Shown here in pieces: positions 1 to 8,211 of a stretch of DNA of 25,031 nt (position 1 is the first letter of the stretch; each line of letters opens with the position of its first letter). Under the pieces are notes generated by a model, which saw only the letters and a program-made list of their open reading frames with translations, was not told the origin of the DNA and made no database searches. Source of the DNA: DASUBV01 sp035763085. Its GTDB lineage: Bacteria > Actinomycetota > Actinomycetes > Streptosporangiales > Streptosporangiaceae. The stretch spans positions 1 to 25,031 of the forward strand of contig DASUBV010000395.1 in the NCBI GenBank assembly GCA_035763085.1, written 5' to 3'. The translations under genes were made by a program, and so were the position numbers.

Positions 1-1
1 G

Positions 2-2176
2 CAGCCATTCTGCACAATTGCCGCGGCAGCGAAGGAGGCGGCAGCCGGGGACACGGTCCTGGTCCGCGCCGGAACCTACACCGGAACAAGCGTTAACCCT
101 GCGAACTCAGGCACGGCGGGCGGCCCGATCACCTTCACGGCCAGTCCGGGCGTGACGATCAGCGGCGGCACGAGAGCTTTCGCGCTGTCGGGCAGGAGCT
201 ATATCGTCGTCTCCGGCTTCAGCATCTCCGGGACATCATCGGCCGGCATCTCGGTCTCGGGTGGCGGCAACGACACGATCTCCGGCAACACGATCACAGG
301 CACCTCCTCCTACGGCATCTCTGTCTCCGCCAGCAGCAACGACACGGTCTCCGGCAACAACGAATCCTTCGCCGGCCATCCGGTATCCGGTCAGGCAGCC
401 GCCGGGTTCTACCTGAGCGGCCTGGCAGGTGGCCTCATCAAGGACAACATCACGCACGACAACTCCGCCCACGGCATCTACCTGACCGGGTCCAGCACGG
501 GCGTGACCGTCGAGGGCAACATCTCCTACCACAATGCCTACCAGTACCAGCGGAATGCGAACGGCATCGATGACATAGCGCCGGGGAACATCATTACCGG
601 CAACACAACGTATGCCAACGAGGACACCGGGATCAATATCTACTCCGGGGGTAACAGCGCACTTGTGGCAGATAACCTCAGCTACGGCAATGGCGACCAT
701 GGCATCGATGACCTCAACGTCACCGGAGGACGGATCATCGGCAACACGGTGTTCGGCAACTGCACCGACGGTATCAACGTCGAGGGCACCAGCGGCAACT
801 ACGACGTGGAGAACAACATCTCGGTGAACAACGCAACCGGCGCACAGGTCAATCCCACGCCGATCAGCCCGGGCGCCCCAGCTAACATCTGCAAAAACCG
901 GCGGACCGGGAACATCGGAATCTATGACTCGGCGCCGGCCAGCACGACGGTCAATTACAACCTGGTGTGGCAGGGCGGCAGCGGCGTCGAGTACATGTGG
1001 GCAGGAACCGCCTACAACAGCCCGGCGGCGCTGAACCAGGCCGCCGGGCAGGAAGCGAACGGCCTCGTCGCGGATCCGAATTTCGTGACTGCCGCTACCG
1101 GGAACTTCCAGCTGACGCAGGGCTCTCCGGCCATCGACTCGGCGAACTCCGCCGCGTCCGGCGAGCAGGGCACCGACGTCCTCGGCAATCCGCGCGTGGA
1201 TGACCCGGCAGTCGCCAACTCCGGCGCGGGGCCGCGCGCATATGACGACCGGGGAGCCTATGAGTATCAGTCCTCGGGCACGCGGGCCGGGCCGGACGCG
1301 GTGCTGACGGTGGCGCCCGCGGCGGGCACCGCGCCGGTGAGCGTCACCGCCGACGCGTCAGCCTCGACGGCGGGCAGTTCGCCGATCACCTCGTACAGCT
1401 TCAGCTTCGGCGACGGAACCAGCGCCGGCCCGCAGGCGGCGGCGACCGCCAGCCATACCTACGCCGCCGCGGGGGCCTATACAGTCACGGTCACCGTGAC
1501 CGACGGCGACAACCTCAGCGAACAGGCAACCCAGACCGTCACGGTCAGCACGCAGGCGAGCCAGCCGGCGAAGTACATCAGCCAGATAGCGACCAACTAC
1601 TCAATGGTCTCGCACACATCTGGCTCGGTCACCGTCTGGCGGCCGGCCGGGGTGACAGCTGGCGATTTGATCATCGCGACGGTCCGGCTCACCGGTTCCT
1701 CGTCCGGGGCCGTCAGCGGCACCGACAGCAAGGCCGACACGCTGCGCGTCGTCAGCGACATCGGCGACGGGCAAGGAGATCGCCTCGTGACGCTCAGCGG
1801 GATCAGCAGCGGGCTGGCGGCCAGCGATCAGGTCATCCTGAGCTTCCCGGCGGCGTCGAGCTACCGGATCACCGCTGACGAGGTATCCGGGGTCACGGCC
1901 GCGGACCAGGTATCCATTGCTAGCGGAAGCACCAGCATGTTCTCTTCCGGCGCCACCAGCGCGACCAGCCGGGCCGGCGAGTTCGCCTATGCCGCGGTCG
2001 CCACGTTCGGCGGAACGTCGCTCAGCTGGGCTTCCGGCTGGACCGGCGAGACGACGTACTCGGCTGGCTCCAACGCGCTCGGGCGTGCCTACCAGATCCC
2101 CGCCTCAGCGGGCCAGTTCACCGCCAGCGGGACGGCCAGCGGCACCTGGCTCGCGGAAATCGTCACGTTCACCTGA
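2..2176 (+). CDS. Right-handed beta-helix/PKD-domain protein, 5'-truncated by the window edge
   Basis: The frame is open from base 2. A GTG at 152 is possible but unlikely to be the true start, because the upstream codons (bases 11-90) already read as a typical beta-helix entry ('AAAGDTVLVRAGTYTG'). Bases ~150-1000 encode repeated parallel beta-helix rungs of the 'GNTI..NSxxGIxV' type, as in pectate-lyase-like and carbohydrate-epimerase proteins. Bases ~1073-1270 resemble the segment that often closes such helices ('DPNFV', 'GSPAIDSA', 'DDRGAYEY'). Bases ~1286-1550 form a PKD domain ('FSFGDGTS', 'HTYAAAGAYTVTVTVTD'). The last ~200 residues are a Ser/Thr/Gly-rich beta domain I do not recognise, ending 'WLAEIVTFT'. 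No catalytic residues can be assigned. The composition suggests secretion, but the signal peptide would lie outside the window. It converges on the polysaccharide operon, so a role in binding or trimming that polymer is only inferred. Confidence 0.85.
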   Translation, partial: QPFCTIAAAAKEAAAGDTVLVRAGTYTGTSVNPANSGTAGGPITFTASPGVTISGGTRAFALSGRSYIVVSGFSISGTSSAGISVSGGGNDTISGNTITGTSSYGISVSASSNDTVSGNNESFAGHPVSGQAAAGFYLSGLAGGLIKDNITHDNSAHGIYLTGSSTGVTVEGNISYHNAYQYQRNANGIDDIAPGNIITGNTTYANEDTGINIYSGGNSALVADNLSYGNGDHGIDDLNVTGGRIIGNTVFGNCTDGINVEGTSGNYDVENNISVNNATGAQVNPTPISPGAPANICKNRRTGNIGIYDSAPASTTVNYNLVWQGGSGVEYMWAGTAYNSPAALNQAAGQEANGLVADPNFVTAATGNFQLTQGSPAIDSANSAASGEQGTDVLGNPRVDDPAVANSGAGPRAYDDRGAYEYQSSGTRAGPDAVLTVAPAAGTAPVSVTADASASTAGSSPITSYSFSFGDGTSAGPQAAATASHTYAAAGAYTVTVTVTDGDNLSEQATQTVTVSTQASQPAKYISQIATNYSMVSHTSGSVTVWRPAGVTAGDLIIATVRLTGSSSGAVSGTDSKADTLRVVSDIGDGQGDRLVTLSGISSGLAASDQVILSFPAASSYRITADEVSGVTAADQVSIASGSTSMFSSGATSATSRAGEFAYAAVATFGGTSLSWASGWTGETTYSAGSNALGRAYQIPASAGQFTASGTASGTWLAEIVTFT

Positions 2177-2181
2177 CGGCC

Positions 2182-2215
2182 CCGGCCGGCTCCGTCCGCC
2201 CGGCGGCCCGGCCGG
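2182..2215. terminator. Possible bidirectional terminator hairpin
   Basis: The 39-bp gap between the convergent genes contains CCGGCCGG at 2182-2189 and again at 2208-2215. The octamer is its own reverse complement, so the two copies can pair as an 8-bp stem around an 18-nt loop. There is no T-run on either side. It is therefore a GC-rich actinobacterial-style hairpin at best. The position between convergent stop codons is the main support. Confidence 0.35.
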
Positions 2216-2926
2216 TTAGTCGTCGGCCGACCGGGCCGCGAGCCGCGGCCGCGCCGCGCGGGTCAGCCTCGGAATGGCCGTGCCGAGCAGGTACAGCGCG
2301 GTGCCGGCCAACCAGCGGACGGTCCGCGCCAGGGTCGGGTTCCGCAGGTACTCCAGATCCGTGGCCACCCGGTACGGAACCAGTTCGCGAAGATAGAACG
2401 CCTCGACGTCAGCGACCTCACCCAGCACCTTCTCATCGCGCACGAGCACCTGGCTCGGGCCCGTGATGCCCGGCCGATACTGAAAGACAAACCGGCACTG
2501 GGCTGGGTAACGCGCGGCCAGGGCGAGGGATTCGGGTCGCGGGCCGACCAGTGTCATGTGGCCGAGCAGGACGTTCACTATCTGCGGCAACTCGTCGATG
2601 CTCGTCCTGCGCAGCAGCGCGCCGAGCCGGGTGATGCGGTGATCGCCCGGAGCGGTCACCTCCGGGCCCGTCATCGAGGCTCGCATGCTCCGGAACTTGT
2701 AGAGCGTGAACGAGACACCACCCTGGCCCACCCGCAGCTGGCGGTAAATCGCCGATCCGCCCGTGCTCAGCCGGGTTGCCCCGGCCAGGACGAGGAACAG
2801 CGGCCACACCAGGATCAAGATCATCACGGCAACCGCGATGTCGAGCAGGCGCCGGGACCGGCTCGGGCCTATCCCCTGACCTGCCGGGCGCGTGCGGGTC
2901 TGGTTCGCGTGGTGCACAGGCAGCAT
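2216..2926 (-). CDS. Priming sugar-1-phosphate transferase (bacterial sugar transferase family)
   Basis: 236 aa, with the family pattern of short, PglC-like monotopic phosphoglycosyltransferases that move a sugar-1-phosphate from an NDP-sugar onto undecaprenyl phosphate. It has an N-terminal hydrophobic segment (about 27-50, 'DIAVAVMILILVWPLFLVL'), then 'YRQLRVGQGG' and 'LYKFRSM' (61-81), the catalytic region 'RTSIDELPQIVNVLLG' (107-122) and 'LVGPRPE' (126-132). There is no WcaJ/WbaP-type N-terminal multi-span region. The ATG at 2926 shares one base with the TGA of the upstream MBL-Rieske gene (TGATG), so translation is probably coupled. It is the last gene of the operon. The C-terminal ~40 residues are again hydrophobic then basic. 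The substrate cannot be read; a 4-amino-4,6-dideoxy sugar fits the dehydratase and aminotransferase upstream. Confidence 0.92.
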   Translation of the reverse strand: MLPVHHANQTRTRPAGQGIGPSRSRRLLDIAVAVMILILVWPLFLVLAGATRLSTGGSAIYRQLRVGQGGVSFTLYKFRSMRASMTGPEVTAPGDHRITRLGALLRRTSIDELPQIVNVLLGHMTLVGPRPESLALAARYPAQCRFVFQYRPGITGPSQVLVRDEKVLGEVADVEAFYLRELVPYRVATDLEYLRNPTLARTVRWLAGTALYLLGTAIPRLTRAARPRLAARSADD

Positions 2927-4539
2927 CAGAAAGCCTCCAGCTCAGGTGAGTCGATCGCGTCACTGGGGGGCTCTCGGGTCACATTCCGGGTAGCCAGGGG
3001 GTCGCAGCGCGCATTGATGCAGGCGCCTGTAGTGAGGTCGAACTCCAGGTTGTGTCCCAGGCAGCGGATGACCCCGCCGGTGACGGTGCTGGAGATCGCG
3101 AGATCCTCGCCCGCGTGCGGGCAGTACCGGCTGATCTCATAACGGCCATCCGGGCCGTCAACCACGATCTTCTCGCCGGCCGCCCGGCTCCGTTCGTAGC
3201 CCTCAATGGCCGCCAGCGCCTGCGGCTCGGCGTGCTTGAGCAATCCGATGAGGTAGTCGTTGTAGATATCCGGGTCGCGCCAGGCCGAGAAGCGCAGCGA
3301 GAGAAACAGGTCCTCCCACCCGATCTGGCCGAAGATAACCGGCGCGAGCCAGCGAGAGTCGAGCCGGAACCGGTACTCGGGCCGGGGTGCCCGGCCACGC
3401 AGGTCGACCCGCACACCCTCCGGCCGCAGGTCAACATCCCACCGTCCGTCGACCGCTCCGGTCAGCTCGAAGCGCACGGTCATGTCGATGCGATCGAGGA
3501 AGTACGGGCTCATCTCGCCCAGCCGCCGGAAATGCTCCTCGAACGCGTCGCGAAGATCCGGGCCCGGCTCCGGATAGGCAGCCCGGACGGCCTCGATGTC
3601 GGCGCGGCGGGCGCTGGCGTACCGGTCCAGGTACTCATCGGTGTCGCGGAAGTCGAAGTCGCGCCAGATGCTGTCGGACACATGCCGCTGCCGCAGCGGC
3701 TCGTACTGGTCACCGGGCAGCCACAGCCCCACGCGCTGGCCGGGCACCCGCCCGGCGAGGAACTCGGCAGCCTGCCGCTGGTCCGGGAACAGGCCGGGCG
3801 GCTTCAGCCAGCGGTTGTGGTGGCGTATCTCAGGATCGAGGAAGCACATGGGTCCTGCGAAGGGGACCACCAGTTCGGGCCGCACCAGCCGGACCAGCCG
3901 GCTGACCGCCCGGAACTTCCCGGCGCGCTTGGTGGCGGCGATCTCCTCGGCCTGGGCCGCGGGATACTCGTAGCAGACCGGATGCCAGGTCGCGCTGGCC
4001 ATCTGCACAGCCAGCACGTCCAGCCGGCCGCCGCACTCCAGCGCGGCGCGGCGTGCCTGACCAGCGGTGAGCCGGGCGTCATTGCCATGCAGCAGCGATG
4101 CCCCACCGGCTGACAAAAGGACGGCCGAGTCGTGGCACATCGGAGACTGCTCGGGAATGAAGGTCAGCCAGTCGCCGTGATCGTTGAGCCGGAACTTCTG
4201 CCAGGCCGGCACCTCGAAGACGTTCGCGACTCCTGCCGCTGCGAGGCGATCGCGGAAGCCCGGCGACGGGTACCGCGGGATGAGCACGGTGGTGGTCGCA
4301 GCCAGGCTGGTGAGGACCGACATGTCCATGTGGTCGAGATGCTCGTGCGAGACCGTGACGTAGTCGCAGTCCAGCAGCGCAGCCCGGTCGAGATGGGTAT
4401 TGGCCGGGAACTGGAACCACGCCGCCTGGAACGCGCCCTGGCGGGACAGCCAGGGATCCATCAGCAGCCGCAGGCCAGCGCCGTCGACGCGCAGGCCAGC
4501 GTGGCCGAGATAGGTAATTCGCATCGACTCGCTGGTCAT
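2926..4539 (-). CDS. MBL-fold hydrolase fused to a C-terminal Rieske [2Fe-2S] domain
   Basis: 537 aa from the ATG at 4539, chosen because it overlaps the upstream TGA as ATGA; a longer frame from 4683 only adds an Arg/Gly-rich tail. Residues ~6-280 are a metallo-beta-lactamase fold of the UlaG-like type: 'ITYLGHAG' (8-15), metal motif 'HEHLDH' (65-70) and 'LHGNDARL' (~150-157). A middle region of about 170 residues follows. Residues ~450-520 are a Rieske domain with cluster ligands C473-x-H475 and C493-x2-H496. The pairing recalls CMP-N-acetylneuraminate hydroxylase, a Rieske oxygenase carrying an MBL-like part, although from memory the Rieske domain is N-terminal there and is C-terminal here. 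An oxidative or hydrolytic modification of a sugar or lipid-linked intermediate is inferred; the substrate is unknown. No signal peptide is visible, so it is probably cytoplasmic. Confidence 0.85.
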   Translation of the reverse strand: MTSESMRITYLGHAGLRVDGAGLRLLMDPWLSRQGAFQAAWFQFPANTHLDRAALLDCDYVTVSHEHLDHMDMSVLTSLAATTTVLIPRYPSPGFRDRLAAAGVANVFEVPAWQKFRLNDHGDWLTFIPEQSPMCHDSAVLLSAGGASLLHGNDARLTAGQARRAALECGGRLDVLAVQMASATWHPVCYEYPAAQAEEIAATKRAGKFRAVSRLVRLVRPELVVPFAGPMCFLDPEIRHHNRWLKPPGLFPDQRQAAEFLAGRVPGQRVGLWLPGDQYEPLRQRHVSDSIWRDFDFRDTDEYLDRYASARRADIEAVRAAYPEPGPDLRDAFEEHFRRLGEMSPYFLDRIDMTVRFELTGAVDGRWDVDLRPEGVRVDLRGRAPRPEYRFRLDSRWLAPVIFGQIGWEDLFLSLRFSAWRDPDIYNDYLIGLLKHAEPQALAAIEGYERSRAAGEKIVVDGPDGRYEISRYCPHAGEDLAISSTVTGGVIRCLGHNLEFDLTTGACINARCDPLATRNVTREPPSDAIDSPELEAF

Positions 4540-5573
4540 CCGGTACCTGCCGGCAGGAAGAGGTCGGTGAAGACCACAGCGACCTGCACCAGGTCGCGGT
4601 CCAGTCCCATATCCACCGAGTGCGGGCTCATATGCGTGAAGAGCACGTCCCCGGCGCGCCGCCGCCGCTCCAGCAAGTCCCACAGCAGGTTGGGCCGCAA
4701 GCCGGGGTTCATCAGGCTGTACATCTGGCCGTCGTACTCCTGGTGCCAGGTCCAGATGTCCACGGCACGCGCGCCGCTGGCGAGCGGGATGTCGACGAAC
4801 AGGCGCACGTCCGCGGCGGCCTGCGCGGGCGTGCCGGCGTAGGCACCTGGATGGGCGAGGGCCTTGCGTGACTGCAGCCGCACCAGCCCGGGCCAGCCGC
4901 GCCGGCGTACCTCCCGCCAGGCCGCGATCTGCGCCGCGTCTGCGGTGGTGCCCCAGCTGGCGTAGGTGCTATCCGGCAGCAGCCCGGTGCTGAGATCGAG
5001 CACGCTGATCGCGTGCATGCGCAGGTAGGTGTCGATGGCAGGCAGGGCCAGCTGCGGGTAGGCGGCCCGCGCCTGCGCGGCGCAGGCGGCTGCTGGCGAC
5101 CCGGCGTGCTGGCGACCCGGCAGGCAGCCCAGCTGCGGCACCACGATGTCGGCGAGGACCCGCTTGCCCGGCGCGGCCGCGTGCAGGGCGCGAGTGGTCG
5201 CGGACAGGAACGCCCGGATCTGTCTCGCGCTATCCAGGCCGTCGTGGTAGCCAAGCTCGTCCGCGATCTTGATGCCGACCACGCCCGGGCGGCGGGCCAG
5301 TACCGCCACCCGGGTGACAGCCGCGCGGAATGCCCCCGGCCCTTCCTCCCAGCGCTTCACCATGTCGGCCTCGATCCACACCCGCAGGTGAGCGGCAAGC
5401 GCCGCGGTCACCGCATCCCGATATGCCGCTACCGGCGCCAGCGGCTCGGGGGAAGGCGGCGTGCGCGTGCCCTGCTGAGCACCGGAGATCCCGCATGCGG
5501 CCGCCGCGACGGTCAGTATGGTGCCGATCACCACGGTGCGCATCGGCGAGCTAGCCACCCTGCGGCCTTTCAC
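4536..5573 (-). CDS. Putative lipoprotein, TIM-barrel glycosidase-like
   Basis: 345 aa from a GTG at 5573 that overlaps the upstream stop (GTGA); an in-frame ATG at residue 11 is the alternative. Residues 11-27 look like a lipoprotein signal peptide: Arg, then 'VVIGTILTVAAAAC' with C27 as the lipidation candidate. The mature part reads like a (beta/alpha)8 hydrolase: 'VWIEADM' (65-71), 'VVGIKIADELGYHDG' (98-112, with E106 a possible acid), 'KRVLADIVVPQLG' (137-149) and 'AVDIWTWHQEYDG' (270-282). I cannot place it in a numbered glycoside-hydrolase family. In other polysaccharide operons, exported hydrolases trim or release polymer, which is the inferred role here. It is coupled to the flippase upstream and to the MBL-Rieske gene downstream. 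Confidence 0.7.
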   Translation of the reverse strand: MKGRRVASSPMRTVVIGTILTVAAAACGISGAQQGTRTPPSPEPLAPVAAYRDAVTAALAAHLRVWIEADMVKRWEEGPGAFRAAVTRVAVLARRPGVVGIKIADELGYHDGLDSARQIRAFLSATTRALHAAAPGKRVLADIVVPQLGCLPGRQHAGSPAAACAAQARAAYPQLALPAIDTYLRMHAISVLDLSTGLLPDSTYASWGTTADAAQIAAWREVRRRGWPGLVRLQSRKALAHPGAYAGTPAQAAADVRLFVDIPLASGARAVDIWTWHQEYDGQMYSLMNPGLRPNLLWDLLERRRRAGDVLFTHMSPHSVDMGLDRDLVQVAVVFTDLFLPAGTG

Positions 5574-6862
5574 CGGGCACGCACCGTCACTGCACGGTGC
5601 CGCGGCACGTGGCCCAGCCTCCGGACTGCGAAATAGCAGGCGAGCAGCGCCGCGCTGCTGGTCAGGTAGGCGGCGGCCGACGCGACCGCCGCGCCGACGG
5701 CGTGAAAGTGCGGGATGAGCAGCAGGTCAAGCATGACGGTGACCACCACGGACACGCCCAGGGCCAGCGAGTTCGCGCCCGGCCGGCCTACCCCGTACAG
5801 GTAGGCGCTGATCAGGCCGGCCGCGCCCTCGCCGATCAGGCCGGCGAGGAGGATGCACGCCGGCAGCACAGCCGCCGCGAACGCGGGCCCGTACGCCATC
5901 GGCAGCAGCGGAGCCGCGGCGGCCAGCGGGATCGCGGCCAGCGCGGTCACCGCGAAGGCGCGCGGCAGCAGCTCGGCGACATGCCGGGCCGCTTCCTTGC
6001 GGCCGCGAGCAGTCATCCGCGGGTAGAGCACGTAGGTGATGGCCAGTCCCGGCAGGCGCAGCAGTTCGGCGTACTTCGAGGCGACCGCATAGACCCCGAG
6101 CACTCCAGGGCCCACCAGAGCCCCGAGGATGGCCACGTCCAGCCGGAGGTTGACCAGCGAGAGCATGCCGCCGACCTGGCCGCGTATGCCGTACAGGCAG
6201 ATCGCGCGGGCCAGCCGGGCATCCGGCTTCCCCCAGCCGCGCAGGTACCCGTGCCGCAGCAACCGGACGGCGATGCCCGCGGTGACCAGGAGGTCAGCTC
6301 CGACGAGGGCGGACAGGAGCAAGGCGCTGCCATCCAGGAACGGCATCAGCCCTGCATAGACCGGGATGAACGCGGCCTCCTCCGCGGCAATGGCCCAGTT
6401 GGCGCCGCGCATGTCGTTGTCGCCCTGCAGCAGTGCCTTGCCAGTGGCCACCCAGAGCTGGGAGAACACCGGGACAGCGGCGGCCACGACGACGCCCGTA
6501 TACCAGCTCCGGAAGAAGACCGCGTGCAGCACCGGGCTCAGCGCCAGCCAGCAGCCCGCTGCGGCCAGCGAGCCCGCGAGCGCCAGCGCCAGGATGGTCG
6601 TCCGCGCCCGGGATCCGCCATAACGGTCCTGCCCGGCCAGGAAGAACGGCGCCGCTCCCGGCAGGCCGCAGCCCACCAGGACGCCGGCCAGGCCCGGCAG
6701 GACGCGCAGCAGGGTCAGCTCGCCCAGCAGCGTGGGCCCGCCCTCGCGGGCGACCAGGATCGTCGCGATCGCCAGCGATCCCAGCGCGGCAATGCGGGCC
6801 GCGACATTGGCCGTCAGGACCGGCGGCACGAGCCCGGCCAGTCGTGAGGTGATTCTCTTCAC
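5570..6862 (-). CDS. Polysaccharide flippase (Wzx/MATE-like membrane protein)
   Basis: 430 aa from the GTG at 6862, which overlaps the upstream TGA as GTGA; a longer frame to 6949 adds only an Arg/Pro-rich shadow. The protein is almost entirely hydrophobic, with about 12 predicted spans, and begins 'VKRITSRLAGLVPPVLTANV'. Typical features include 'GPTLLGELTLLRVLPGLAG', 'NLRLDVAILGALVGPGVLGVYAVASKYAEL' spread over consecutive helices, and 'LYPRMTA' before the C-terminal half. This matches the oligosaccharide flippase/PST group that moves undecaprenyl-linked repeat units across the membrane. It sits directly after the polymerase-like gene, which is a normal Wzy-Wzx pairing. Charged residues lie mainly in loops. 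Confidence in flippase function is high; the substrate is unknown. Confidence 0.87.
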   Translation of the reverse strand: MKRITSRLAGLVPPVLTANVAARIAALGSLAIATILVAREGGPTLLGELTLLRVLPGLAGVLVGCGLPGAAPFFLAGQDRYGGSRARTTILALALAGSLAAAGCWLALSPVLHAVFFRSWYTGVVVAAAVPVFSQLWVATGKALLQGDNDMRGANWAIAAEEAAFIPVYAGLMPFLDGSALLLSALVGADLLVTAGIAVRLLRHGYLRGWGKPDARLARAICLYGIRGQVGGMLSLVNLRLDVAILGALVGPGVLGVYAVASKYAELLRLPGLAITYVLYPRMTARGRKEAARHVAELLPRAFAVTALAAIPLAAAAPLLPMAYGPAFAAAVLPACILLAGLIGEGAAGLISAYLYGVGRPGANSLALGVSVVVTVMLDLLLIPHFHAVGAAVASAAAYLTSSAALLACYFAVRRLGHVPRHRAVTVRAR

Positions 6863-8211
6863 CGCGCTGCCTCCAGAGCCTCTGGCTCGCGCCCGCGGAC
6901 ACCCAGGCCCCACAGGTCCACGGCAGCGATCAGGCCGAGCAGCGCCCACAGATGCCGGAAGTGCAGGACCTGATAGAGGGTCGCGGAGATGAGCATGCCG
7001 ATCACCGCGGCGCCGAGCAGCTCCGGCCGGGGGATGACGGCGGCGTAGTCACCGCGCAGCCGTCGCGCGGCGAGCCTCCGGCAGCGCGCTGCGATGATGA
7101 CCAGGAGGCAGATCAAGGCCAGCTCGCCGAGTAGGCCGCGCTCGAGCAGGGCCGCAGTGTAATCGTCGTGGGCCATCTTGACGTAGCTGTACTGATGAGC
7201 CTGGAAAGCGGCCTTCGTCCCGCCCGGGCCGAGGCCGAGCAGAGTGTCGCCGGTGCGGTACAACTGCGCGCTCTCCGCCAGGATGGTGCTGCGCGAGCCG
7301 GTGCTCTCCGCCTGGCGGCCGACCGAGTCCCGCGCCAGCTGCGAGCTTCCCTGCGCCTGCTGGATGATGCCCTGAAACCGGACGTGCGGGCCCATGACCA
7401 GCACGGCCAGGATGAGCGCGGATGCGGCGATCACGGCCGGCGCGGCCCCCCGCACCTTCGCCATCGCGAACAAGGCGCCGAGGATCGTGGTGGTGATCAG
7501 CACCAGGGCGCCGCCATTGGAGCCGGTCAGGACGATAGCGGTCACGAGCAGTGCGCAGCAGGCCCATCGGCGGACCGGGCGCCGCGGATACTGCGCGGCC
7601 CGCAGCACCAGCAGCGAGCAGATGAAGTAATTGGCGGCCAGGTTCGGATCACCCAGGGTGAAGGCCGCTCGGACGCCATCGCGCGCGGTCTCGCCCGACA
7701 GCAGGGCGACGTGCCCGAACACTCCGGTGATCATGACCGCGGCCCAGCAGGTGGCGCTGACCGCCCAGGCCCTGGTGATGGCGCGCAGCCGCGCGGGATC
7801 CCGGCCCAGGTTGGCGATCGTGATGCCCCAGCCCAGCACGAAAGCGTCCTGGATCAGGGCGATCAGCCCGCCGCCGACGTTGCCGTAGGCGCCCGCGTAC
7901 GCCACTGTGCTGGCCAGGGCGCCGGCGAGGATCGACAGGCCGACCGGGAAAACGTACGGGAACCGCAGAGCCTGACGGCGGGCCGAGAGCCACAGCGCCC
8001 CGGCCAGGATGGCGGTCGCGAGGAACACATCTGCCGGCGCGGTGTTACCGGGGCCGGACGGGACCAGCAGCGGCATGGCCCAGATGGCAGCGCAGGCGAC
8101 CAGCGTGATTATGTCGGCCCGCCGCCGCGTCGAGGGCCCCTGGACGGCTGGCAGCTGTGGCGGTGCCTGGCCTGCGCGCGCGCTGGCGCGGAGGGTCGCC
8201 AGGACGGTCAC
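6859..8211 (-). CDS. O-antigen ligase/Wzy-like polysaccharide polymerase
   Basis: 450 aa from the GTG at 8211, which overlaps the upstream stop as GTGA. It is a multi-span membrane protein with about 10-12 helices starting near residue 35 ('DIITLVACAAIWAMPLL'). The diagnostic part is the large periplasmic-side loop and its exit: 'RSTILAESAQLYRTGDTLLGLGPGG', written here as a description of the segment around residue 310, then 'AHQYSYVKMAHDDYTAALLERG'-type spacing and 'LLGELALICLLVI'. This G-x-G...AH-x3-Y/L-x3-L-E-x-G layout is the O-antigen ligase domain signature. In a cluster with a flippase and a Wzz-like protein, polymerase (Wzy) is the better reading than ligase. Two genes for one pathway, polymerase then flippase, are coupled through a 4-bp overlap. 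Confidence 0.85.
   Translation of the reverse strand: MTVLATLRASARAGQAPPQLPAVQGPSTRRRADIITLVACAAIWAMPLLVPSGPGNTAPADVFLATAILAGALWLSARRQALRFPYVFPVGLSILAGALASTVAYAGAYGNVGGGLIALIQDAFVLGWGITIANLGRDPARLRAITRAWAVSATCWAAVMITGVFGHVALLSGETARDGVRAAFTLGDPNLAANYFICSLLVLRAAQYPRRPVRRWACCALLVTAIVLTGSNGGALVLITTTILGALFAMAKVRGAAPAVIAASALILAVLVMGPHVRFQGIIQQAQGSSQLARDSVGRQAESTGSRSTILAESAQLYRTGDTLLGLGPGGTKAAFQAHQYSYVKMAHDDYTAALLERGLLGELALICLLVIIAARCRRLAARRLRGDYAAVIPRPELLGAAVIGMLISATLYQVLHFRHLWALLGLIAAVDLWGLGVRGREPEALEAAR

Noticed and set aside
200..1000. Direct repeats or CRISPR-like array in the beta-helix gene
   Set aside because: The recurring GGCAAC/ATC blocks are the codons of beta-helix rungs, irregular in spacing and diverged, not a DNA repeat array.
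4540..4683. Longer N-terminus for the MBL-Rieske protein
   Set aside because: The extra 48 residues are Arg/Gly/Pro-rich and overlap the lipoprotein gene. The ATG at 4539 gives an ATGA overlap and begins right before the conserved 'ITYLGHAG' strand.
5597..6847. 416-codon plus-strand frame opposite the flippase gene
   Set aside because: It is rich in Gln/Arg/His/Gly with no motif, as expected for the antisense shadow of a GC-rich gene. The minus strand has clear membrane-protein periodicity and coupled start/stop signals.
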